A DNA stretch of 45,505 bases, taken from NCBI GenBank assembly GCA_025356275.1, contig JANXUK010000059.1, positions 1 to 45,505 of the forward strand. The letters are read 5' to 3'. This document shows, one piece after another, positions 18,210-25,331 of the stretch. The first letter of the stretch is position 1; each line of letters starts with the position of its first letter. The notes under the pieces were generated by a model. It made no database searches, had not been told where the DNA came from, and saw only the letters and a list, made by a program, of their open reading frames with translations. Origin of the DNA: Sphingomonadales bacterium. GTDB taxonomy: Bacteria; Pseudomonadota; Alphaproteobacteria; Sphingomonadales; Sphingomonadaceae. Both the position numbers and the translations under genes were made by a program.

Positions 18210-18763
18210 GCGCACAGGTAACCGAAACCGTCGGGCGGCCCGCGGCCTCGTACTCATCAGGTGCAACGCTGAAGCAGCGTGTGGAGGATTTCCTTGCGCT
18301 TGAAGGGGAGCTTCTCGACGAGCGGAAGTTCGACGCTTGGCTAGACCTACTCGACGAGGATGTGCATTATTGGATGCCCCTGGTGCGGAACTTCGAGTTT
18401 AGCCGGCCGCAAGACGAATATAGTGAGCAAGGCGTCGGCGCAGCTTGGTTCGACGAGGGCAAGGCGACCCTCCGCCAGCGCGTCATGCAGATCCAGGGTG
18501 GCGACCACTGGGCCGAGGAGCCGTTATCTCGGACGACCCATATCACCACGAACATCCGGATCGTCGAAGCGACAGATACGGAGATCACGGTCAAATCTCG
18601 ATTTCTCCTCTATGTGAACCGGCGTGAGGAGGAAGTGCGCATCTTCGTAGGCAAACGGATCGATGTCCTTCGCCCAACCGAGAATAACTTCCTGCTGAAA
18701 AAGCGCTCAATCTTCCTCGATCAGACGAAGATGCTGTTCAAGAACCTCTCGAACTTCTTTTAA
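18206..18763 (+). CDS. Ring-hydroxylating dioxygenase, beta subunit
   Basis: A 185-residue small subunit with the NTF2-like fold. It contains the family segments LLDERKFDAWLDLLDEDVHYWMPL near residues 35-58, RTTHITTNIRI, and VGKRIDVLRP...FLLKKRSIFLDQT near the C-terminus. It forms the alpha3beta3 hexamer with the upstream alpha subunit and has mainly a structural role. It starts at ATGA overlapping the alpha stop, so the subunits are made together. Confidence 0.93.
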   Translation: MSAQVTETVGRPAASYSSGATLKQRVEDFLALEGELLDERKFDAWLDLLDEDVHYWMPLVRNFEFSRPQDEYSEQGVGAAWFDEGKATLRQRVMQIQGGDHWAEEPLSRTTHITTNIRIVEATDTEITVKSRFLLYVNRREEEVRIFVGKRIDVLRPTENNFLLKKRSIFLDQTKMLFKNLSNFF

Positions 18764-18797
18764 GATAGGAAGAGAGGTTACCTATAGGGTTCCTGAA

Positions 18798-19586
18798 ATG
18801 GAAAGAGTAGCGACCCGCTCTCTGAAGAGAGACCTGCGCGATGGCAAGCGGCTTCTCGGCGCCTTTATTAAGACGCCCACTGTTCATGCGACGGAGATAT
18901 TGGCGGATCTCTCTTTCGACTTCGTCGTCGTTGATGAGGAGCATGGCCCATTCGATCGGACCAGCATCGATCTCCTGATGCTGGCGACATCTGTAAAGGG
19001 CATCGCCGGAATTGTGCGGGTCGCCGGCTTACCTTCGATCCTTCCGGCGCTCGACATGGGCGCCGACGGCGTCCTCATTCCTCATATAAACACGGTCGAC
19101 CAAGCTAGGGAAGCAGTTGCTGCTGCAAGATATATCGGCGGCCAGCGGGGATACTCGCCTTCGCCCCGCGCAGGTCGGTACGGCGCACTTGGCCTCGCCG
19201 ATCATGTCGCGCGCGCCGACGCCGAGGTGTCGGTGACGGTTATGATCGAGCATCCGGAAGCGATCCGAAACGTCGAGGCCATCGCGGCCGTGGAAGGCGT
19301 CGATGCGCTGTTCCTCGGCCTGGGCGACCTCGCCGTCGCGAGCGGTGAGCTTACACCAAATGCGCGGTCGATCCGCGAAGCAGCTCGGGAAGCCTGCGCC
19401 GCGGCTAAACTGCACGGCAAAGGGCTGATGGCCACCGCCGGGACCATCGAGGCAGGCGGCTGGCTGATCGAGCTCGGCGTCAACGCCTTCGTCGTCAGCT
19501 CGGACCAAGGCCTGTTACGGGCTGCCGCCGAGCGGCAGCTATCTGCGTTCCGCGCGCTTGATGACACAGGAGCCCCCCCGTTGTGA
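18798..19586 (+). CDS. HpcH/HpaI-family class II pyruvate aldolase
   Basis: A 262-residue TIM-barrel aldolase. The catalytic histidine is in VVVDEEHGPFD, the metal-binding glutamate is in MIEHPEAIRN, and the aspartate is in FLGLGDLA. The family cleaves 4-hydroxy-2-oxo acids to pyruvate (or a related oxo acid) and an aldehyde, usually the last step of an extradiol-cleavage route. It lies in the plus-strand dioxygenase operon, which fits cleavage of the product of the LigB-type dioxygenase. Its end overlaps the cupin gene by four bases. Macrophomate-synthase-like members share this fold, so the exact reaction is open. Confidence 0.9.
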   Translation: MERVATRSLKRDLRDGKRLLGAFIKTPTVHATEILADLSFDFVVVDEEHGPFDRTSIDLLMLATSVKGIAGIVRVAGLPSILPALDMGADGVLIPHINTVDQAREAVAAARYIGGQRGYSPSPRAGRYGALGLADHVARADAEVSVTVMIEHPEAIRNVEAIAAVEGVDALFLGLGDLAVASGELTPNARSIREAAREACAAAKLHGKGLMATAGTIEAGGWLIELGVNAFVVSSDQGLLRAAAERQLSAFRALDDTGAPPL

Positions 19587-20467
19587 CCGTCACCAAAGCA
19601 TTTTCCGATACTCGTCAGATTGGCGGTTCAGCATCGTGCCGCCCCGGCTCCTTTGCGCAATTTGGCGTCGGCGCCCCGCAGAAGGTCGAAGCCGACGGGA
19701 CACCCACTTGGATCACGCGCGGCGCGAATTTCGTCGTCGCAGCAACTCTGGTGAGCGAAGGCGCCGACTTCGCGCAGGACGTGCCAGATGAATCGATGGT
19801 GCTTTTGTCGCCCGCCATTCCGATGACAGTGAACGACGGCAACGTCACTGCCAGGATCGATGAGGAAGCGCTCATGATCGCTCCTCCGGGCAAGACACGG
19901 CTAACCGCGCACGGCACGGGTTTCGTGATTCGCGTTTTTTCGAGTGCCGCGACCTCGTTCCGGGATCTGGCGAGCAATGCGGAAGCCTATCGGTCCGTGA
20001 ACGACGTCGCCCCTCTCGATTATTGGCCCGAACCGGTCGGCGGCTTCCGCCTGCGGACCTATAAACTGGCGGATTATGAGAATGACGTCGGCTTCGGCCG
20101 CCTGTTTCGATCTACCAATCTAATGATCAATGTCTTCCTACCCTCTGCCGGACCGCGCGATTCGTCCCGACTTAGCCCTCACGATCACGCGGACTTTGAG
20201 CAGGGCTCATTGACGCTCGGCGGTGATTTCACGCATTATCTGCGAACGCCTTGGACATCTGATCGATCGCAATGGCGAGAGGATCAGCTGCAGACGTGCT
20301 CTGACCAATCGCTGATGGTTATCCCGCCTCGCATGGTCCATACTACCAGCTGGTCAAGCAAAGGAGCGCGGCTGGTGGACGTATTTGCATCGCCTCGCGC
20401 GGATTTCTCCTCCAATCCTGGATGGGTCCGCAACGCTGCTGAGTACCCGAAACCGGAGACGCCATAA
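19583..20467 (+). CDS. Cupin-like protein of unknown function
   Basis: 294 residues starting at GTG 19583, overlapping the aldolase stop (GTGA). I do not recognise a named family. The segment SPHDHADFEQGSLTLGGD, together with a later MVIPPRMVHTTSW, looks like the two metal-binding motifs of a cupin barrel with a histidine pair, an acidic residue and a late histidine. The first half (ITRGANFVVAATLVSEGADF) resembles a second, degenerate barrel. Tight overlap with the aldolase suggests it acts on the same intermediate, for example as an isomerase, decarboxylase or hydratase. This is inference only. Confidence 0.65.
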   Translation: MTVTKAFSDTRQIGGSASCRPGSFAQFGVGAPQKVEADGTPTWITRGANFVVAATLVSEGADFAQDVPDESMVLLSPAIPMTVNDGNVTARIDEEALMIAPPGKTRLTAHGTGFVIRVFSSAATSFRDLASNAEAYRSVNDVAPLDYWPEPVGGFRLRTYKLADYENDVGFGRLFRSTNLMINVFLPSAGPRDSSRLSPHDHADFEQGSLTLGGDFTHYLRTPWTSDRSQWREDQLQTCSDQSLMVIPPRMVHTTSWSSKGARLVDVFASPRADFSSNPGWVRNAAEYPKPETP

Positions 20468-20636
20468 ACGTCATTACCAAGAAAATCTGCGCGCCTGGAA
20501 CTGTCAACGAGCTTCATGATGCTAAGCCGTCCACTGAGTGCATCGCTCCTTGCACGCTCCAGGCGGGCGGGGTAGCTTCGAAGCCGGGATGCCGCTGATG
20601 GATTTGCGCGCACGAAAGAACGAAGGCACGATCGAG

Positions 20637-21158
20637 ATGGACGCTACGAAGAGCGCAGAAAGAAAAGTCGCGTTCCGCGAGCCTCACGATTACACAGCCT
20701 TCAATCCGTCTCTGGATCCACTGTTCCACGGGGAGATAGATTACCTTATCCGGATGATCCGGATGAGAGAAATCTATGCCATTGAGCTGCTGCTCGCCCC
20801 GGTTGGGTTGACCTTAAGCGCGTGGTACCCGCTTGCCGTGCTGCGTGTCCAAGACGGCATGTCGCAGCGCGAGTTGGGCGTCCGGCTCAACCTGAAAGAT
20901 GCGGCGATCGGCAAAGCGATCGATGTTTTAGAGCGAGCCGCGTTGGTCGTGCGGATGAAAGATAAGCTCGATCGGAGAAAGGCGCTTGTTTGCCTTACCG
21001 ATGAGGGGAAAAAGGTCGCCAACAAGGTTGCCGCAATGCGGGATCAATTCCAAGCGGTCGTAATCGACGGTTTCTCCGAGAAAGACACGGCTGAGTTCCG
21101 CAATCTGCTGGAACTCGCCTATGAGAATATCGGCAAATTTATAGCGACGCGTGGATAG
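20637..21158 (+). CDS. MarR-family transcriptional regulator
   Basis: About 173 residues from the ATG at 20637. Longer in-frame starts exist at 20538 and 20589, and none has a strong ribosome-binding site. The winged helix-turn-helix core reads PLAVLRVQDGMSQRELGVRL, then LKDAAIGKAIDVLERAALVV, and the wing RMKDKLDRRKALVCLTDEGKK is typical of MarR. It is the last gene of the plus-strand dioxygenase operon. MarR proteins usually repress and are released by aromatic ligands. The three 21-base palindromic operators in block A are the natural candidates for its sites. No copy of that operator is seen directly upstream of this gene. Confidence 0.88.
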   Translation: MDATKSAERKVAFREPHDYTAFNPSLDPLFHGEIDYLIRMIRMREIYAIELLLAPVGLTLSAWYPLAVLRVQDGMSQRELGVRLNLKDAAIGKAIDVLERAALVVRMKDKLDRRKALVCLTDEGKKVANKVAAMRDQFQAVVIDGFSEKDTAEFRNLLELAYENIGKFIATRG

Positions 21159-21264
21159 CGCCGAAGCCAGCTAACTTTAGGTAAGGCGTACGTCACGACT
21201 TGGGCCTGCGCCGTTGCATGGTATTGACACCAATTGGTGAACATGTCTCCTTGCCGGCCAACAT

Positions 21265-21482
21265 CTACGCGGCTGCGAAGTTGAACGGGAACAGATCCTC
21301 GATGTCGGCCTCTGGTCCGCGTTGGGGCAGCTCGGCGAGGACATGGGCTAGCCAGTCGTGCGGCTCAACGCCGCATGCCCTGCATGTAAGCATGAACCTG
21401 TAGATGGTGCGCTTGCCTTGGCACCGGCAATTGTGTCGCTGAATAGCCAGTTTTTTCTGCCGGTTACAAAGACTCGTATGTC
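21265..21482 (-). pseudogene. IS66-type TnpC C-terminal remnant
   Basis: The minus strand reads TGRKNWLFSDTIAGAKAS from the edge of the complete IS66 element. After a frameshift it continues IYRFMLTCRACGVEPHDWL, then AHVLAELPQRGPEADIEDLF and PFNFAAA with a TAG stop at 21265. This is the C-terminus of a different IS66 transposase subgroup from that of the complete element. It is inactive. The stretch 21159-21264 between it and the MarR gene holds nothing I recognise. Confidence 0.8.
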
Positions 21483-21504
21483 GTAAGCGGGTGCTGGAGG
21501 CCGC
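21483..21504. repeat. IS66 left inverted repeat
   Basis: Begins GTAAGCGGGTGCTGGAGG and continues CCGC. It matches the right end in inverted orientation with four mismatches. Confidence 0.85.
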
Positions 21505-21559
21505 CTTGCGTTTGAGGGCGTTGGTCCGATGATTGCCGCCCTTTGGTTTGGAGCGGTGG

Positions 21560-22033
21560 GTGACGGATCAGGTTGTTGAAGTGTCGGCAGGTGATACGAC
21601 TGGTCATACGACCGGTCGTATGAGTGGTTGCATCACGGTAATCGATCGTGTTTCTGGCCGCCGCTACTGGACGGTCGAGCAGAAGCTGTCGATGTTGCGG
21701 GATGCCTTCGGTGCCGGCGGTTGCGTCCGCACGGCGATGGATTTGCATGAGGTTTCGAGCGGGCAGCTTTACACCTGGCGGCGTCAGGCCATGTCGGGGG
21801 AGTTGACTGGCAGGGCGATGGTCGATCCGGTTCGTCCGGTATCCGGGCCGGTGTTCGCCGTGGTCAGGATTTCCGATGCGGTGACGACGGCACCGGCCTT
21901 GCCGCCGTCCCCTTCGCTGGCCAGCTCCTCATCGAAGATCGGGATCGAGCTGCCTTCAGGCGTCCGGTTGACCGTCGATTCCAGCGTTGATGCCGATGTT
22001 CTCAGACTGGTGCTGTCGGCATTTGGGCAATGA
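21560..22033 (+). CDS. tnpA: IS66 accessory protein TnpA
   Basis: About 157 residues. The helix-turn-helix region reads RRYWTVEQKLSMLRDAFGAG, then MDLHEVSSGQLYTWRRQA, as in IS66 Orf1. The C-terminal IELPSGVRLTVDSSVDADVL segment is also typical. The start is uncertain. The GTG at 21560 has GGAGCGG upstream, a TTG lies at 21533 and an ATG at 21620. It is needed for transposition, with an unclear biochemical role. It overlaps tnpB by four bases. Confidence 0.85.
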   Translation: MTDQVVEVSAGDTTGHTTGRMSGCITVIDRVSGRRYWTVEQKLSMLRDAFGAGGCVRTAMDLHEVSSGQLYTWRRQAMSGELTGRAMVDPVRPVSGPVFAVVRISDAVTTAPALPPSPSLASSSSKIGIELPSGVRLTVDSSVDADVLRLVLSAFGQ

Positions 22034-22410
22034 CCGCATTTTCATTTCCAGGCCCATTCTCAGGATCACCCGGGACCGGCGCTGTCCGGGTGTGGCTGGC
22101 ATGCGGAGCGACTGACATGCGCAAGGGCTTCGATGGCCTTGCGGTGCTGGTCCAGCAGGTTTTGGAGCAAAGCCCGCATTCCGGCGCGCTGTTTGCGTTC
22201 CGGGGCAAACGCGGCGATCTGGTCAAGTTGCTGTGGTACGACGGCCAAGGTCTGTGCCTGTTTTCCAAGCGGATGGATCGCGGTCGGTTCGTCTGGCCAG
22301 TGACGAAGACGGGCAAGGTGCACCTCACCTCAGCGCAGCTTTCGATGCTGCTTGAAGGCATCGATTGGCGTCACCCTGAGCGAACGGCAGCGCCACTCTT
22401 GGCAGGATAA
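22030..22410 (+). CDS. tnpB: IS66 Orf2 family protein TnpB
   Basis: 126 residues. It has the conserved IS66 Orf2 core VWLACGATDMRKGFDGLA, then FAFRGKRGDLVKLLWYDGQG and LCLFSKRMDRGRFVWP. Essential for IS66 transposition in studied members, with unknown mechanism. It starts at the ATGA overlapping the tnpA stop, which implies coupled translation. Intact. Confidence 0.93.
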   Translation: MTAFSFPGPFSGSPGTGAVRVWLACGATDMRKGFDGLAVLVQQVLEQSPHSGALFAFRGKRGDLVKLLWYDGQGLCLFSKRMDRGRFVWPVTKTGKVHLTSAQLSMLLEGIDWRHPERTAAPLLAG

Positions 22411-22470
22411 AAGTGCCAGATTTGCGGGGTTTTCCTCGCATCGGAACGCCCGATATGCTACCCGATCACG

Positions 22471-24054
22471 GTGTCGGACGCAGCCATCTCGCCCCTCGAC
22501 AAGGATGCCAGGATCGCCGAGCTGGAGGCAGCTTTGGCGGTCCGCGACACGCTCATCGTGACGCTGCGGCTCCAACTCTCCCAGCTCCGGCGGATGACCT
22601 TCGGCCAGTCGTCGGAGAAGCTGGCCCTTCAGATTGAGCAACTCGAGCTGGCCCTCGAAGAGCTCGAAGGCGAGGCCGAGGTCGCCGACGCGCGCAAGCC
22701 AGATCGGGACCGCTCGGAACGCGCTGCACCAGTCCGGGCCTTGCCTGCGGGCCTGCCGCGCGATGAGCGCAGGATTGAGCCGGACGCCGGTAACTGCACC
22801 TGCCCGGATTGTGGTGGGGCGCTACGCTCGCTTGCCGAAGACAGCGATGAGATGCTCGACGTGGCGCCGGTCCAATGGCGCGTCATTCGCACCGTGCGCC
22901 CCAAGTACAGTTGCCGTTCGTGCGAGAAGATCGTTCAGGCCCCCGCCCCGGTGAAGGCGATTGCGCGCGGCAAGGCCAGCTTTGCGACGCTGGCCCATGT
23001 CGTGGTCGCCAAGTGGGATCACCACCTGCCGCTTTATCGTCAGGCAGAGATGATGGCGGCGCAAGGGATCCATATCGACCGCTCAACGCTGGCCGGTTGG
23101 GCTGGACAGGCTGCACATCTGCTCGATCCCATCGTCACCCGCATTCGCGATGAGGGCCTCAAGGCCACCAAGATCCACACCGACGACACGCCGGTGCCGA
23201 TGCTGGTGCCCGGCCCGCGCGCGGATGCGCGCAAATTCAACAGGCTGCCTGACTGTGTCAGGCGGGGCAAGACCGCCCAGGCGAGGCTATGGGCCTATGT
23301 CGTCGATGACCGGGCATCAGGTGCACAGGGTCCCGCGCTGGTCTGGTACAAGTTCACGCCCGATCGCAGTGGCATGCACCCGCAGACCGAGCTCAAGTCC
23401 TTCACTGGTCTGCTTCAGGCCGATGCCTACGCCGGTTACGAGAAGCTCTATGTCGCGGGCACTATCCAGGAAGTCGCCTGTTGGGCCCATTTCCGGCGCA
23501 AGATATTCGAGAACCATCAGACCAGCCCGACACCGCTGACCACCGATCTGCTGGAGCGCATCGCCGCCCTGTATCGGATCGAGGCAGATGTCCGGGGCCA
23601 GCCACCCGATCTGCGCCGCCAGCGCCGGCAGGAGATGACCAGACCGCTGATCGATGAACTTCGCGTCGTCATCGACAATGCCCTGCGCCGTCTTTCTCCC
23701 AAAGCAGCGATGGCCAAGGCGCTTGCCTACGGCCGCAAACGCTGGCTCGCGCTCACGCGCTTCGTGGAAAATGGCAGCGCCGAGATCGACAACAACATCG
23801 CCGAACGCGCCATGCGTAGCATCGCGATCGGCCGTAAAAACTGGCTGTTCGCCGGATCAAAGGCGGGCGGCGAGCGCGCCGCCGCCATCTATTCCGTCAT
23901 CGAGACCGCCAAGCTCAACGGCATCGAGCCGCAGGCCTATATCGCCGATGTCATCGGGAAGATCACCAATGGTTGGCCCGCTTCACGCTGGGACGAACTC
24001 ATGCCGTGGAACTGGCAACCCGTTGAGCAAAACCATATCGCCCAGGCCGCCTGA
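22471..24054 (+). CDS. tnpC: IS66 transposase TnpC
   Basis: 527 residues from GTG 22471. Domains in order are a leucine-zipper region (about residues 8-65, ending IEQLELALEELEGEAE), a zinc-binding region (CTCPDCGG and CRSCEK), and a DDE catalytic domain. The DDE acidic residues are seen in IHTDDTPVP, LQADAYAGYEKL and FVENGSAEIDNNIAERAMR. The C-terminus has AIGRKNWLFAGSKAGGERAA and ends at WDELMPWNWQP. Full length and apparently functional. Confidence 0.95.
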   Translation: MSDAAISPLDKDARIAELEAALAVRDTLIVTLRLQLSQLRRMTFGQSSEKLALQIEQLELALEELEGEAEVADARKPDRDRSERAAPVRALPAGLPRDERRIEPDAGNCTCPDCGGALRSLAEDSDEMLDVAPVQWRVIRTVRPKYSCRSCEKIVQAPAPVKAIARGKASFATLAHVVVAKWDHHLPLYRQAEMMAAQGIHIDRSTLAGWAGQAAHLLDPIVTRIRDEGLKATKIHTDDTPVPMLVPGPRADARKFNRLPDCVRRGKTAQARLWAYVVDDRASGAQGPALVWYKFTPDRSGMHPQTELKSFTGLLQADAYAGYEKLYVAGTIQEVACWAHFRRKIFENHQTSPTPLTTDLLERIAALYRIEADVRGQPPDLRRQRRQEMTRPLIDELRVVIDNALRRLSPKAAMAKALAYGRKRWLALTRFVENGSAEIDNNIAERAMRSIAIGRKNWLFAGSKAGGERAAAIYSVIETAKLNGIEPQAYIADVIGKITNGWPASRWDELMPWNWQPVEQNHIAQAA

Positions 24055-24057
24055 GCC

Positions 24058-24079
24058 GCGGCCTTCAGGCCACGCTTAC
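24058..24079. repeat. IS66 right inverted repeat
   Basis: Read inward from 24079 it is GTAAGCGTGGCCTGAAGG followed by CCGC, the partner of the left repeat at 21483-21504. Confidence 0.85.
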
Positions 24080-24184
24080 CAACCGGACCTCGCCATGCAG
24101 CACCTTATATCGGCACTTGGGCGCCCAGACGAGATGGTAGCGATGATGAAATGTTGTGTGACAGCCGCTCCGGTAGAGGACTCT
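24080..24184 (-). pseudogene. IS200/IS605-type TnpA N-terminal remnant
   Basis: The minus strand encodes LYRSGCHTTFHHRYHLVW, then APKCRYKVLHGEVRL. This matches the N-terminus of the small HUH transposase of IS200/IS605 elements, usually YRTGSHTV...HRYHLVWAPKYRYKVL. It stops where the IS66 right end begins at 24079. No start codon is evident. The rest of the gene is absent from the other side of IS66, so it was lost by rearrangement. Confidence 0.75.
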
Positions 24185-24212
24185 AAATCTATCTGGGCAG
24201 GACGTAAGCTAT

Positions 24213-25235
24213 TTATTTCACCGAATTTACTTCGATTTGCCCTTCTTCTCGTATCTTTTTTGAAAGCATACGGCGCGCTCGGATCGCGGGGTTGTCGCCA
24301 CGCAAAATCGCAGGATTGCGGTCTAAAAGCGCAGCTGTCCCGAGGAACCGTTGCTGAGCCTCAATGATAGGAACGTCCTCACTTGCGAAAACGTGAATTA
24401 CACCGGCCTTATATTGGTCGGTGTAGTCCCGATTGTCAGACTGATCGAAATGCCCACCACGGATCATATAATGAGATGTCGTGGCCGTTTCCGGAGTCAC
24501 GAAATGGCCGTTTGGCAAAGTCAGCGTTTGGTCGTCGCTTTCGAACGTGAAATTTAAAACCATATTTGACGGCGCATCCCAGCGCTGATCCTGCGTCCAT
24601 GTGCCCACTGGGTTCATTTCAGGCCGGATTCGGCGCAAAAGCGGAAGCATTGGATCTTCACAGGCGATATTGAGTATCGCGATCGAGCAATCTCCCTGCT
24701 CGATCTTTTGTTTGTTGCGTGTTTGCCAGCCGTCCGACGCCAAGAGTGGGTGAAGGAATTCTGCGTGACTCAGGTCGAGCAGGTTATCGACGATGAGTTG
24801 GTAGTTGCCATTCACATGGAGATAAGCATCGAACCAACCGCACGCCGGATCTTCTAGAAAAGCGTAATCTGGGATGGTTGCCGCGTCTGAACGTTCTGCG
24901 TCTCCCATCCATATCCACAAGAGGGCGTGTCGCTCCACCACAGGGTAGCTAACCAGATGCGCTCTCGGCGGCGGCGTATCACCAGATGGAACGTGGACGC
25001 ACCGGCCGTCGGGTCCAAAGCGCAGCCCATGATATGGACATTGGATCGCATCACCGACAAGCGTACCCTTGTCGAGTGGGGCGAACCGGTGCGGACAATG
25101 ATTGTCCAGCGCCACAACCGCACCAGCCGGAGTTCGGTACATCACGATCGACGTCCCCAGGAGCATCCTTGCGAATGGCGCGTCTGTAACCTCTGATGCA
25201 AAACCCGCAACATACCAACAGTCGCGCAAAAACAT
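24213..25235 (-). CDS. VanA-like Rieske monooxygenase/O-demethylase oxygenase component
   Basis: A 340-residue Rieske non-haem iron oxygenase of the vanillate O-demethylase/dicamba monooxygenase group. The N-terminus MFLRDCWYVAGFASEV is typical. Rieske ligands are in CPHRFAPL and CPYHGLRF. The mononuclear iron site is in VDNLLDLSHAEFLH with the usual four residues between the histidines. It would demethylate a methoxy-aromatic or hydroxylate a related substrate. No VanB-type reductase or ferredoxin gene is near. It lies downstream of TonB receptor 2 on the same strand and is probably co-transcribed. The 3' end is intact, 29 bases from the IS200 remnant. Confidence 0.9.
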   Translation of the reverse strand: MFLRDCWYVAGFASEVTDAPFARMLLGTSIVMYRTPAGAVVALDNHCPHRFAPLDKGTLVGDAIQCPYHGLRFGPDGRCVHVPSGDTPPPRAHLVSYPVVERHALLWIWMGDAERSDAATIPDYAFLEDPACGWFDAYLHVNGNYQLIVDNLLDLSHAEFLHPLLASDGWQTRNKQKIEQGDCSIAILNIACEDPMLPLLRRIRPEMNPVGTWTQDQRWDAPSNMVLNFTFESDDQTLTLPNGHFVTPETATTSHYMIRGGHFDQSDNRDYTDQYKAGVIHVFASEDVPIIEAQQRFLGTAALLDRNPAILRGDNPAIRARRMLSKKIREEGQIEVNSVK

Positions 25236-25331
25236 CGTGAATCTCCTCGTTAAAACGTCAGTCGAGCGTTGCGTCGGTTGTCAGCCTAGCAGGACTATTG
25301 CGGCGCGGCTGGTTTGAACGTCATCGCGGCA

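Larger units (their letters stand above)
21483..24079 (+). mobile_element. Complete IS66-family insertion sequence
   Basis: A 2.6-kb element with tnpA, tnpB and tnpC in order. The ends are inverted repeats beginning GTAAGCG, 18 of 22 bases identical (21483-21504 against 24058-24079). The eight bases outside each end are CGTATGTC and CAACCGGA, so there is no target duplication. The left flank is an older IS66 tnpC remnant and the right flank an IS200-type tnpA remnant. It separates the two catabolic blocks. Lack of a duplication suggests a deletion or recombination after insertion. Confidence 0.9.

Noticed and set aside
17532-18266. 244-codon minus-strand frame opposite the dioxygenase alpha subunit
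   Set aside because: Antisense shadow of a gene with clear Rieske motifs; no ribosome-binding site or domain.
25236-25331. Search for a block B operator directly upstream of the VanA-like gene
   Set aside because: No TGGAA-N13-TTCCA site is present; co-transcription from TonB receptor 2 is the simpler reading.
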